A DNA stretch of 14,238 bases from CAZLBC01 sp964557575 (GCA_964557575.1 CAZLBC010000109.1:1-14238), one strand, 5' to 3'. Numbered from the stretch's first letter, positions 5,327 to 12,975 are shown. The notes: a model not told the origin generated them from the letters alone. Made by a program: numbers and translations.

Positions 5327-7914
5327 CGATGAAAAAAACATGTTTTCTTGTATCCGCGTTGTTGATACAGAGCGCGTTAACCGCCGGCAGCTATTCGCGG
5401 TCGCTGATCCGGATGGAGGGGGACTTGCGCGATTTCAACGCGCCGCATGACGTGGTGCGCGACGCCGTGCCGGCGTTTTGGGTTGGCGACACCCTGTATA
5501 TTGAGGTTGGATTTTTTGACAGCGGGAGCCTCGTGGACGTGTCCAACATCGGCAGCGCGGTCTGCGAGATCAAAGCGCTTGTGGACGGGGGCCCGCCTGA
5601 CGAGGACGCCGCCGCGCTGATGAGCGAAACCGAATCCAGCTTTGACAGCACGCTGACATTGGGCACATGGCGGGACTTGTCAAAGCAGCACTGCCGGTTT
5701 GATTTCGCGGCCAGCGAAACCAACATTACGCCTGGCGACGTGTGGATGGTCATCTGGGTGGTGATGGATGACGGCAGCATCATCACGACTAACGCCGGAA
5801 TCGTCAAGGCGCGGCAAGACGCGGGCGGCACCGCCAACCCGCCGGACCCGCCGGAGTCGGCTGATTTCACTTACGTTACCGAGGCGGAAAACATCTCCGC
5901 CCTGGAAGCGCTGGATTGCGACACGTGGAACACGGGGGCGGCGGTGTATGTGGAAGGGCACACCACCCGCAACGACGGGGGAGAAGGCATGTTCTGGCTT
6001 GATAAGACCGGCAACCTTGGGGCGTCGGCCGAGAACGGCGGCACCATCATCGTCGCGAACTGCGGCACAAATTGTTACTGGAGAAGGATTTACCAAACCA
6101 CATGGGTGCGGCCCGAATGGTTTGGCGGGTTTGACGCGGACGACGCGGAGGATTTGACCGCGATAACCGCGGCGCTCGCCGTAGGCGATGTTCAGCTTGG
6201 CCGCAACACTTATCTCATCAATGACAATCTTGACATGCTTTCGCATAAGACGATCAGGGGGCACGGCGCGGGCGTGACAACGATCAAGGTTATGGACGGG
6301 ACGGCGACCGATGACGGGAGCCACAAGTTTAGGGCGATAGGCGACTTCTCGTCGCGCCGCCAGCACGTGACCCTGGAGGGCTTTACGCTCGACTGTAATT
6401 TTGACGGCCAGCCGACCGAGGCTAACGGGCGGATACATAAGACGATCAGCGGCATCGGCATGAAAGGCGAGGACATTAAGATTCGGGACATCGAGATAAA
6501 AAACACCGGGGTCGGGGACGGATACGATTCGGACATGGAGAGTTTCGCGGTGATCATCGAGCCGCTGGACGCGGCGGACACGCTCCCTAACGTGATCGAG
6601 AATTGCGCATGGACCGCCGTGGGCGACCCGGCGCTGATGAATGAGGATATGAGCATAATTTGCATCACCGGATTTTTCCTCCAGGACGCTTACGGCGGCC
6701 AGACCGGGTGGGGCGAAAACATCAGCCTCATCCGCGACTGCGTGGTTGACGGGCTTGATTTCACCGGCGCGGATCCGACGGTCGAAGTCCATTGTTTCCA
6801 GGGCAACCACGTCGTGCGGCCGGTGGTCAAAAACATAACGCTGGACACCGGCGAAAACAATTTCGTCCGGGGCGTCTATCAGGACACGTGGGAACTCGGG
6901 CACAAGGCTGTAACCGGCGGCTTCTTTGACGGGGTGAGCCAGGGCGTCAAACTGGTGGGCACGTCGGCCGGGTCCAGTTTCCATAACGTTAGGATTTCCG
7001 GGAATTACATCCGGCTGAAAACGTGGGCGTCGTCGTCGGAAATGACAGCCGGAATCCACATCTATAAGAATCACGCCGACAGCGTCTTAAAGAACGTTGT
7101 AATTGATTCCAACTACGTTACCGACACGGCGGGATCGATCTCGCAAATGCTGCGTTTCCAGGTCGGCGACACGACGGGCGTGGAGAACATCCAGATCACC
7201 GGCAACGTCAGCGCCTGCACCAATTCGGATCGGGATATCCATTTCGCGTCCTCGTCGGTTGACATGGACGACCTTTGGGTGGCGGGAGATGACACGCTCC
7301 CGGTGGTCAGGTTTGACAATAATTACGCGGTCGACGGCGGGCTGATTGTCCCATACGACGCTAACCTTAGCGCGTTAGTGACCGACCCGCTGCACATGCA
7401 GGAGTCCGCCCTCGGCATTGTGACTGAGCGGCGGCAACGGACGTGGGCGGGGGATTGGCTGGAAAATCCTTATACGGACGGCGGCTTGACCCCGTGGTTT
7501 GTCGGCGAGCTGGTCCGCAACGAAACCCACGACGAGGAAACCTGGCTGGCCGTGGGCACCTCGGGCGCCGCAGCGTCATGGCAATTGCTCACGATCCAGC
7601 CCGATGACACCCACGCCGCGCTCGACACGGCGGACGCCATAACGCCCAAGGCGGAGACTCTAACGGTTACGTCATCAGGCGGCAATATCACGCTCGCCGG
7701 CGGAACGATAATCGAATCGGGCGCGGCAAACGGGCAGCGGCTCACGCTGGTCGGCGGGAACGGCACGGACAAAATCACGCTTGACGACGGCAATTGCGCC
7801 GGCGCGTCTCCCGCGGTCCGCATTTCCGGGAACTTCACGGTGGACTATAAGGACACGATTTCGTTTATCCAGAAAGCGGGCGAGTGGCTGGAAACCTCGC
7901 GAAGCGATAATTAG
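5323..7914 (+). CDS. Beta-helix tailspike/receptor-binding protein with N-terminal signal-like segment
   Basis: The 863-residue product looks like a host-binding tailspike, probably with polysaccharide-binding or depolymerase activity. In order: a signal-peptide-like start (MTMKK, then a hydrophobic core to about residue 20, possible cleavage after AGS at 21-23), and a beta-rich N-terminal domain to about 175 with 'VPAFWVGDTLYIEVGFFDSG'. A spike head segment, about 180-260, has 'GGEGMFWLD', 'NGGTIIVANCG' and 'WRR'. Next is the pectate-lyase-type entry 'WVRPEWFGGFDADDAEDLTA' and a right-handed beta-helix to about 690 with many 'I.I..N.v' turns. The C-terminus has 'GQRLTLVGGNG' and ends '...WLETSRSDN', a common phage spike/fibre end. 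It starts by ATGA overlap with the tape measure; ATG at 5329 is an equally possible start. No catalytic residues can be named with confidence. Confidence 0.85.
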   Translation: MTMKKTCFLVSALLIQSALTAGSYSRSLIRMEGDLRDFNAPHDVVRDAVPAFWVGDTLYIEVGFFDSGSLVDVSNIGSAVCEIKALVDGGPPDEDAAALMSETESSFDSTLTLGTWRDLSKQHCRFDFAASETNITPGDVWMVIWVVMDDGSIITTNAGIVKARQDAGGTANPPDPPESADFTYVTEAENISALEALDCDTWNTGAAVYVEGHTTRNDGGEGMFWLDKTGNLGASAENGGTIIVANCGTNCYWRRIYQTTWVRPEWFGGFDADDAEDLTAITAALAVGDVQLGRNTYLINDNLDMLSHKTIRGHGAGVTTIKVMDGTATDDGSHKFRAIGDFSSRRQHVTLEGFTLDCNFDGQPTEANGRIHKTISGIGMKGEDIKIRDIEIKNTGVGDGYDSDMESFAVIIEPLDAADTLPNVIENCAWTAVGDPALMNEDMSIICITGFFLQDAYGGQTGWGENISLIRDCVVDGLDFTGADPTVEVHCFQGNHVVRPVVKNITLDTGENNFVRGVYQDTWELGHKAVTGGFFDGVSQGVKLVGTSAGSSFHNVRISGNYIRLKTWASSSEMTAGIHIYKNHADSVLKNVVIDSNYVTDTAGSISQMLRFQVGDTTGVENIQITGNVSACTNSDRDIHFASSSVDMDDLWVAGDDTLPVVRFDNNYAVDGGLIVPYDANLSALVTDPLHMQESALGIVTERRQRTWAGDWLENPYTDGGLTPWFVGELVRNETHDEETWLAVGTSGAAASWQLLTIQPDDTHAALDTADAITPKAETLTVTSSGGNITLAGGTIIESGAANGQRLTLVGGNGTDKITLDDGNCAGASPAVRISGNFTVDYKDTISFIQKAGEWLETSRSDN

Positions 7915-7916
7915 TC

Positions 7917-8534
7917 ATGGCGGTATCATATCCATTGACGCATCCGGCGGCGCCGGGATTCCGGTCGATCCACTGGCACCGCCAGGCGTCGGTCGCGGTC
8001 AGCGAGTCGCCGTTTTCGTTCCAGCAAAAAGTGTATGACTGGGGCGGCAAGATCTGGATCGCGGAAGTCGCGCTGCCGGAGATGGTTCAGGTCAACGCGA
8101 AACTCTGGCGCGGGTTTTTCGCGGCGCTCAACGGGCCGGAAGGGACATTTTATCTGAAGGACTCATTGTTCCGGGGGCCGTGCGCGGAATACATGGGGTA
8201 TCCGTATGTCAACGGCGCCGGGCAGACCGGCGAGACGCTAATCACGGACGGTTGGCGGGCCAGCGCGGCTAACGTGATGCGGGCCGGGGAGTGGCTGTCG
8301 ATTGGGGACAATCTTTATCAGTGCGTCCAGGACGCGGATTCAAACAGTTCCGGCGGGGCCGATATTGAGATCTGGCCCTCGCTCCGTTTCTCCCCCGCCG
8401 ACGACACGGCTGTTGAGATCACCGAGCCGCGCGGCATTTTCCGTTTATCCGAACAAGTGTCAATGGGCTGGGGCGCCAACTGGCTGTCGGAGCCGGTGGC
8501 GTTCACCGCCCGCGAAGTTCCGCAGCTTTCTTAA
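7917..8534 (+). CDS. Minor tail protein, distal-tail (Dit)/GTA gp12 position
   Basis: The 205-residue protein belongs to a group of siphophage minor tail proteins found just before the DUF2163-like hub. Recognisable segments are 'KVYDWGGKIWIAEVALPEMV' followed by 'AKLWRGFFAALNGPEGTFYL' near residues 38-80, then a 'NGAGQTGETLITDGW' insertion and 'GEWLSIGDNLYQCVQD'. The end has 'IEIWPSLRFSPADDTAVE', 'PRGIFRLSEQ' and a final '...FTAREVPQLS'. In GTA-like tails this slot holds the Dit ring that connects the tube end to the hub, and that role is inferred here. The start lies two bases after the spike stop, and the gene ends two bases before the next start. No good ribosome site is visible, so coupling is likely. 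Confidence 0.8.
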   Translation: MAVSYPLTHPAAPGFRSIHWHRQASVAVSESPFSFQQKVYDWGGKIWIAEVALPEMVQVNAKLWRGFFAALNGPEGTFYLKDSLFRGPCAEYMGYPYVNGAGQTGETLITDGWRASAANVMRAGEWLSIGDNLYQCVQDADSNSSGGADIEIWPSLRFSPADDTAVEITEPRGIFRLSEQVSMGWGANWLSEPVAFTAREVPQLS

Positions 8535-8536
8535 CA

Positions 8537-9106
8537 ATGTCGGAAAGAGATTTAACATCCGGATTCAAGACCCACATCGAGGGCGCCGTGGTGCGGCCGG
8601 CGCTGTTGTTGTTCGCGGATTTCCCGAGCGGCGCGTTGCGGTGCTGGACGGGGTATGGGGATCTCTCGTGGAGCGGCAACACGTATGCCGGTGTGGGCGA
8701 CATGATCGCGGTGGAAGCATACGAGGAGACCACGGACACGCGGTCGGCGGGAATGTCGTTCACCGCGAGCGGCATCGACTCGTCGATGCTCTCTGACCTG
8801 ATCGCCGATGACTACCAAGGCAGACGGTGTGACGTGCATCTCGCGATGATGGACGGGGCCGCGGTGGTGGATGATCCCGTGTTGTTGTTTCGCGGCTTCC
8901 TCGACTCGGATAATATATCGGAGGACGGGCAGACCGCGACAGTTAATGTTAAGGCCGAGCACAGGATCGTTGACATCTTAAAAAGCCGGACGTATTACTA
9001 CACGCCCGAAGACCAGAACGCGCTGCACCCGTCGGCGTCGGACAAAGGGTTCGACTTCATCGCGGCGCTGCAATCCAAGGAGCTGATATGGAGGCCAAAC
9101 GACTAA
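8537..9106 (+). CDS. Tail hub protein (DUF2163-like, GTA gp13 position)
   Basis: The 189-residue protein shows the pattern of the DUF2163-like baseplate hub family: 'LLLFADFPSGALRCWTGYGD' followed by 'LSWSGNTYAGVGDMIAVE', 'SAGMSFTASGIDSSMLSDLI' and 'YQGRRCDVHLAMMDG'. It ends with the characteristic 'RTYYYTPEDQNALHPSASDK', 'GFDFIAALQSKELIW'. Such proteins form the hub at the tail tip together with Dit and the tip protein. The length is that of the single-domain phage versions, about half of the GTA protein. The stop TAA at 9104-9106 lies two bases before the N gap, so this gene is complete. The next gene starts inside its last codons. Confidence 0.85.
   Translation: MSERDLTSGFKTHIEGAVVRPALLLFADFPSGALRCWTGYGDLSWSGNTYAGVGDMIAVEAYEETTDTRSAGMSFTASGIDSSMLSDLIADDYQGRRCDVHLAMMDGAAVVDDPVLLFRGFLDSDNISEDGQTATVNVKAEHRIVDILKSRTYYYTPEDQNALHPSASDKGFDFIAALQSKELIWRPND
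9077..9082 (+). promoter_or_regulatory. Ribosome binding site of the NlpC/P60-like gene
   Basis: AAGGAG lies 5 bases before the ATG at 9088, within the last codons of the hub gene. This ideal spacing is the main reason for placing the peptidase-like gene start before the gap. Confidence 0.75.
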
Positions 9107-9594
9107 TNNNNNNNNNNNNNNNNNNNNNNNNNNNNNNNNNNNNNNNNNNNNNNNNNNNNNNNNNNNNNNNNNNNNNNNNNNNNNNNNNNNNNNNNNNNNN
9201 NNNNNNNCGCTTCCTGGAGGAGCGGCTGGATCGGCCGTTCCGCTGGGGCCGGAACGACTGCGCGCTATTCACGTGCGACTGGATAAGACTGTGTTCGGGC
9301 CATGATCCGGCGGCGCTCTTCCGCGGATACACGACCAGGCGCGCCGCTGAGCGGATTTTGAAAAAGCACGGCGGGCTGGCAAACCTCGCGGCGAAACAAT
9401 TCGGCGAATGCGGGATGCCTGAGGCGCCGTGGAAGCTCGCGCGGCGCGGAGATGTGGCGTTCGGGGATTTCGCCAACGGAGCTAACGGCGGGACATTAGG
9501 CGTGGTGGCGGGCGCGGAAGTGGCCGCGCCCGGCCGGCATGGCGCGGTGTTCTCGCCGCTGGAAAAAACCATCAAAGCCTGGAGGGCGGGATAA
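9088..9594 (+). CDS. NlpC/P60-like tail protein (DUF6950 type), interrupted by assembly gap
   Basis: After the gap the frame encodes 129 residues with 'DRPFRWGRNDCALFTCDWI', the Cys-box of phage NlpC/P60-related proteins (Cys codon 9259-9261). A 'GHDPAALFRGYTTRRAAERI' helix, 'HGGLANL' and 'RGDVAFGDF' follow. The place where a catalytic His is expected in true NlpC/P60 enzymes reads 'GTLGVVAG', so activity is uncertain; this fits the DUF6950 branch. GTA gp14 and lambda K hold the same slot and are thought to degrade peptidoglycan locally during entry. Before the gap, ATG 9088 has an excellent ribosome site and reads MEAKRL, a plausible start. The middle is missing. The stop overlaps the tip gene start (TAATG). 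Confidence 0.78.
   Translation: MEAKRLXXXXXXXXXXXXXXXXXXXXXXXXXXXXXXXXXXRFLEERLDRPFRWGRNDCALFTCDWIRLCSGHDPAALFRGYTTRRAAERILKKHGGLANLAAKQFGECGMPEAPWKLARRGDVAFGDFANGANGGTLGVVAGAEVAAPGRHGAVFSPLEKTIKAWRAG
9108..9207. other. Assembly gap (100 N)
   Basis: Exactly 100 N join two contigs. The round number suggests a placeholder rather than a measured length. It falls a few codons into the NlpC/P60-like gene, so the N-terminal part of that protein is missing. Confidence 0.99.
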
Positions 9595-12185
9595 TGCCGC
9601 AGGCGGCGGCGGCATGGGCGGCATTCGCCGCGGCGCACGCGTTCGCGGCGGGGGTGGTGGAGTTTGCCGTCGTGACCGCGCTTGCAACGGCGGTGTCATT
9701 TGGGCTGTCGACGCTGCTCGCGCCGAAAATCCCGACGCCCGGCTCGACGCACATGGTCAAGCAGCCGCTGATCCCCCGCCGTATCATTTACGGCCGGGCG
9801 CGGGTCGGCGCGGCGTGGGCGCACGCGGAGTCCGACGCCAAGAGATTCGGGTTCCTGCGCATCCTCTGCGTGTGGGCGGATGGACCGTGCGAGGCGGTGG
9901 AAAAAATCTACCTCGACGAGAAGCCGATCGCGTTGAGCGCCGACGGGTACGGCCGGACCGCGCCGGTGATAAAAAAAGACGGCTCCCGGGAATACCTGCG
10001 CGTAAAAACTCATCTTGGAACTGAGACGCAAACCGCTGACAGCGACGCGAAATCGGAGCTTACCTCTTGGACGGACAGCCACAAACTAGCGGGCGTGTGT
10101 TATTCCTACATAACGATCCGCGAATCGATCAGCCGCTTCGAAACGGGGCTGCCGAATATCTCCGCGGTGATTCGGGGGCGCAAAGACATTTACGATCCCC
10201 GAAATGAATACACCATCACGGCCGTTGACGCCGGCGCCGACACGCTGACACACGCCGGGCACGGGCTGGAAGTTGAACAGAAGATCAGGTTGCACACGGC
10301 GGACACGATGCCCGGCGGCCTGGAAGAGGACACCTTTTATTTCGTCGAAAGTGTGCCGTCCGCCGACACGTTCACGCTCGCGGCCACGGCCGGCGGCGCG
10401 GCTATTGACATTACCGGCGCGGGGGCGGGCGCGCTGACGTATTCGAAATGCGGATACACCGACAATGCCGCTCTTTGTTTCGCCCACTATTTGACGATGC
10501 CGGCGACCGGCCCGAATTGCGATTATTTCGACGAGCTGGACGAGACGCGGTTGATCGCGGCGGCCAATGTGTGTGACGAGGAAGTTGAAACAAACGTAAG
10601 CCACGAGTTTTCAACGAGTTACGCGGCCGATGAAAATGACCTTAACAGCGCCAATAATGATCTATGGGAAGGGGCCCGGGCGCGCCTCACGACCACGGGG
10701 ACGCTGCCGTCGCCGCTGGCCGCCGGCACGGATTACTACGTCCTCGATCATATTACGGAGGGAGGATATTTGGAGGCCGTGGGCGAGGATTGGAACTGGC
10801 CCGCGCAGAGGGACGGGACCGTGTTTTGGCTGGCGCCGGCTTACGGGGGTGATCCGGTGACGCTGACCTCGGACGGCTCCGGTGATCACACGATCACGGT
10901 ATGGGAAAAACGATACGCCGTGAACGGGGTGATCGGCGTCGACGTCAAAGTTGAGGATTTGATTCAGCAGTTCCGGTCCGCGATGGCCGGTTACGCCGTG
11001 TATGTCGGCGGAGTCTGGAAGATCTATCCCGGCGCATATATCACGCCCACGTTAGAGATTGACGAGGACATGCTGATCGGCGGGATCGAGATGAGCGCGA
11101 AGGCGCCGAAGACATCGCGGGTCAATGCCGTGCGCGGCACGTTCCGGGGCAACAGCGTATCGCAGTGGCAGGAGAGCAGCTTCCCCGCCGTGACTGATGC
11201 AAGCTACGTTAGCGCCGACGGCGAGGAGCTTGACTCCGTGCTTGACTTGGCGTTTGTCAACAGCCCGTATGCCGGCCAGCGTTGCGCGAAAATCATCCTG
11301 GAAAAAAGCCGCCGCATGAAGAGCGTGCAGTTGCGGTGCAATATCGAGGCGTTCCGGGTGACGGCGGGGCAGACCTGCAAGCTAACGATCCCCCGGTTAG
11401 GGTTTAACGCGGCGCCGATGGACGTCGTGTCCTCTCAGCTCGGCGTAGATGACGGGGTTGTGTTTGTGGAGTTGGCGCTGCGCGAGACGGCCGCCGCGGT
11501 CTATGATTGGGATCACACGTCCGATGAGACGCGGTATTCGATCAGCCGCCACCCCGTTGATTTTGATGACGAGGACATCGAGCGGCCGGCGGGCCTTGGC
11601 GTGGCCGCCGACACTGACACGTATTTTGTCGACAACGCCGGCAACGCGTATGTCGACATGGTGCTGTCATGGGACACGGCGTCCGACCTGCGCGTCTCGG
11701 ATGAGGGGAAAATCCTGATCTCGTGGAAACCGTCGGCGGAGTCCGCGTGGCAGAGCACGGTTGTTAACGGGGATGAGTCCAGCGTCAGGATCTCGCGGCT
11801 GCCGGAGAGCGCCGACTATGACTACGAGGTGGTTTTCGAGACCGTTAGCGGCTGGCGGAGCGAACCGGCTTCCATTACGGACAACACGACGCCGGCATGG
11901 GACGGCACGGGATGGACGGCCCAGGTCGCCGCGCCGGCGGCCGATCCCGCGGGAGGAGTGTTCGCGGCGGGCACGGACGTCGAGTTATCGTGCGCCACCA
12001 CCGGCGCGGACATCCGCTATAACATAACGCCCATCGGCGCGGAGGCGGAATACCCGGCGGACATCAGCGACGGGACGCTTTACGCCGGCGCGTTCAATGT
12101 CAACAACCAGGAAATTTGGGCAAAAGCTTTTAAGGATAATTACATCGAGTCGAACGGGCTCAATGAGGCGTATCCAACATCGTGA
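9594..12185 (+). CDS. Tail tip / host specificity protein (lambda J / GTA gp15-like)
   Basis: The 863-residue protein forms the central tail tip that contacts the host and precedes DNA ejection. N-terminus: Ala-rich hydrophobic region to about residue 43, then 'PLIPRRIIYGRARVGAAWAH' and 'KIYLDEKPIAL', typical of J-like tips. 'LPNISAVIRGRKDIYDPR' near 190 and 'DNAALCFAHYLT' near 290 are the conserved 'G.kv.d.r' and 'nPal~l~DyL' segments. Two related beta modules interrupt the hub region, about 204-282 and 331-434. Hub domains follow, to about 650, including 'FRVTAGQTCKLTIPRLGF'. A fibronectin-III-like domain lies at about 665-762, and a chitobiase C-terminal-like domain at about 779-857 ('ADPAGGVFAAGTDVEL', 'TTGADIRYNI'). 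Start by TAATG overlap with the previous gene. Complete. Confidence 0.9.
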   Translation: MPQAAAAWAAFAAAHAFAAGVVEFAVVTALATAVSFGLSTLLAPKIPTPGSTHMVKQPLIPRRIIYGRARVGAAWAHAESDAKRFGFLRILCVWADGPCEAVEKIYLDEKPIALSADGYGRTAPVIKKDGSREYLRVKTHLGTETQTADSDAKSELTSWTDSHKLAGVCYSYITIRESISRFETGLPNISAVIRGRKDIYDPRNEYTITAVDAGADTLTHAGHGLEVEQKIRLHTADTMPGGLEEDTFYFVESVPSADTFTLAATAGGAAIDITGAGAGALTYSKCGYTDNAALCFAHYLTMPATGPNCDYFDELDETRLIAAANVCDEEVETNVSHEFSTSYAADENDLNSANNDLWEGARARLTTTGTLPSPLAAGTDYYVLDHITEGGYLEAVGEDWNWPAQRDGTVFWLAPAYGGDPVTLTSDGSGDHTITVWEKRYAVNGVIGVDVKVEDLIQQFRSAMAGYAVYVGGVWKIYPGAYITPTLEIDEDMLIGGIEMSAKAPKTSRVNAVRGTFRGNSVSQWQESSFPAVTDASYVSADGEELDSVLDLAFVNSPYAGQRCAKIILEKSRRMKSVQLRCNIEAFRVTAGQTCKLTIPRLGFNAAPMDVVSSQLGVDDGVVFVELALRETAAAVYDWDHTSDETRYSISRHPVDFDDEDIERPAGLGVAADTDTYFVDNAGNAYVDMVLSWDTASDLRVSDEGKILISWKPSAESAWQSTVVNGDESSVRISRLPESADYDYEVVFETVSGWRSEPASITDNTTPAWDGTGWTAQVAAPAADPAGGVFAAGTDVELSCATTGADIRYNITPIGAEAEYPADISDGTLYAGAFNVNNQEIWAKAFKDNYIESNGLNEAYPTS

Positions 12186-12201
12186 TACAACCGGAAAAAA
12201 C

Positions 12202-12206
12202 GGAGG
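12202..12206 (+). promoter_or_regulatory. Ribosome binding site of the coiled-coil membrane protein
   Basis: GGAGG lies 7 bases before the ATG at 12214 and is preceded by CGGAAAAAAC at 12192-12201. It selects this start over upstream in-frame ATGs that lie inside the tip gene. Confidence 0.75.
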
Positions 12207-12213
12207 TTATGGC

Positions 12214-12522
12214 ATGGGGGGTTTAGAGCGAGATGATTTGACCAGGCTGGAGCGGGCGGTTGACGCCATGCGGGACGCGCAGAGCGGGACGCGGGCGGAC
12301 ATCGCCAGCCTACGGAGCCGGGTCGAGGGGATGACGCAAGGGCTGGACCGCCGGCTGACGGCGCTGGAAAAAACCGTTTTCGGGAACGGCAAACCAGGCC
12401 TGAAAACATCCGTGACCAAACTCACCGTTTACGCGGCCGCCGGGGGAGGCGCGCTGCTGGTTGTTTGTTTCGAGGTGTTAAGACCTTTGCTGCGCGGCTT
12501 TATCGCGGGGCTGTTGTCATGA
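12214..12522 (+). CDS. Small coiled-coil protein with C-terminal membrane segment (XhlA-like layout)
   Basis: From the ATG after the ribosome site the product has 102 residues. The first 55 form charged heptads (LTRLERAVDAMRDAQSGTRA, then IASLRSRVEGMTQGLDRRL), a probable coiled coil. 'VFGNGKPGLKT' follows, a motif I associate with small phage proteins next to lysis genes. The C-terminus, about 70-102, is hydrophobic ('VYAAAGGGALLVVCFEVL' then 'FIAGLL') and can span the membrane once. The layout resembles XhlA-type holin helpers, which anchor at the membrane with a soluble coiled coil. A lysis or membrane-scaffold role is inferred. The frame is open further upstream to 12097, but that part overlaps the tip gene and is not credible. 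Confidence 0.72.
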   Translation: MGGLERDDLTRLERAVDAMRDAQSGTRADIASLRSRVEGMTQGLDRRLTALEKTVFGNGKPGLKTSVTKLTVYAAAGGGALLVVCFEVLRPLLRGFIAGLLS

Positions 12523-12534
12523 CGGGGCGCGGCG

Positions 12535-12975
12535 ATGAACATCCCTCCGCTGCCGGTTGTGTTATGCCCGTCCGGGCGGGAGGCTCGGGTGGCTCATGAC
12601 TGGACCGTTACCCTGGATGACGGCTGGATTGTGTCCGTGCCCGCCGGGTTCACGACCGACTTCGCGTCGGTGCCAAGGTTTTTCTGGCGCCTGGTCCCGC
12701 CGTGGGGCCGGTATTCAAGGGCGGCGGTTGTCCATGATTTTCTTTACGTGTTCCCGTTTCTTGCCAGGAAACGGTCGGAGACATACCGGGAATCCAAATA
12801 CATCGGCAAGCGGGAAGCCGATATAATCTTTTACCGGATGATGGAGGCGTTAGGCGTGCCGCGCTGGAAACGCCTGTGCATGTTCTGGGCGGTAAGATTT
12901 TTCGGCCGCGGGGTCTGGGGGCCGAACGAGCGCAAACGCAAAAAACTAATGACACGAAGGAGAAATCATGACTAA
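12535..12975 (+). CDS. DUF1353 family phage protein
   Basis: The 146-residue protein shows the DUF1353 pattern: 'WIVSVPAGFTTDFASVPRFF' near residues 31-50, 'VPPWGRYSRAAVVHDFLY' near 54-71, 'GKREADIIFYRMM' near 91-103 and a C-terminal 'FWAVRFFGRGVWG'. The conserved His-Asp of VHDFLY and the Arg/Asp of READ suggest a metal- or catalytic-type site, but no biochemical role is established that I know of. Members occur in phages near tail-end and lysis genes, as here. The very basic tail (KRKKLMTRRR) is partly created by overlap with the ribosome site of the next gene. The start is preceded by GGGGCGCGGCG. A competing ATG at 12519 opens only a 26-codon frame. Confidence 0.85.
   Translation: MNIPPLPVVLCPSGREARVAHDWTVTLDDGWIVSVPAGFTTDFASVPRFFWRLVPPWGRYSRAAVVHDFLYVFPFLARKRSETYRESKYIGKREADIIFYRMMEALGVPRWKRLCMFWAVRFFGRGVWGPNERKRKKLMTRRRNHD
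12956..12962 (+). promoter_or_regulatory. Ribosome binding site of the papain-like lipoprotein
   Basis: GAAGGAG lies 5 bases before the ATG at 12968, within the last codons of the DUF1353 gene. Confidence 0.75.

Noticed and set aside
3154..7074. Long minus-strand open frames, including 310 codons at 3154-4086, 240 at 4534-5256 and 464 at 5680-7074.
   Set aside because: They lie antisense to recognisable tail genes in G+C-rich DNA, have low-complexity Ala/Arg/Pro/Ser composition and no ribosome site or family pattern.
9057..9638. Minus-strand frame reading through the N gap.
   Set aside because: It is only open because N codons are not stops; antisense to the peptidase-like gene.
5323..12185. 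Spike and tip proteins are both exactly 863 residues.
   Set aside because: Their sequences and domains are unrelated; equal length is coincidence.
12097..12213. Upstream extension of the coiled-coil membrane protein.
   Set aside because: It overlaps the tip gene, lacks a ribosome site, and the ATG at 12214 has a strong one.
12519..12599. ATGA overlap start at 12519 giving a 26-codon frame.
   Set aside because: Too short, and it runs over the start of the DUF1353 gene; probably chance, though it could help re-initiation at 12535.
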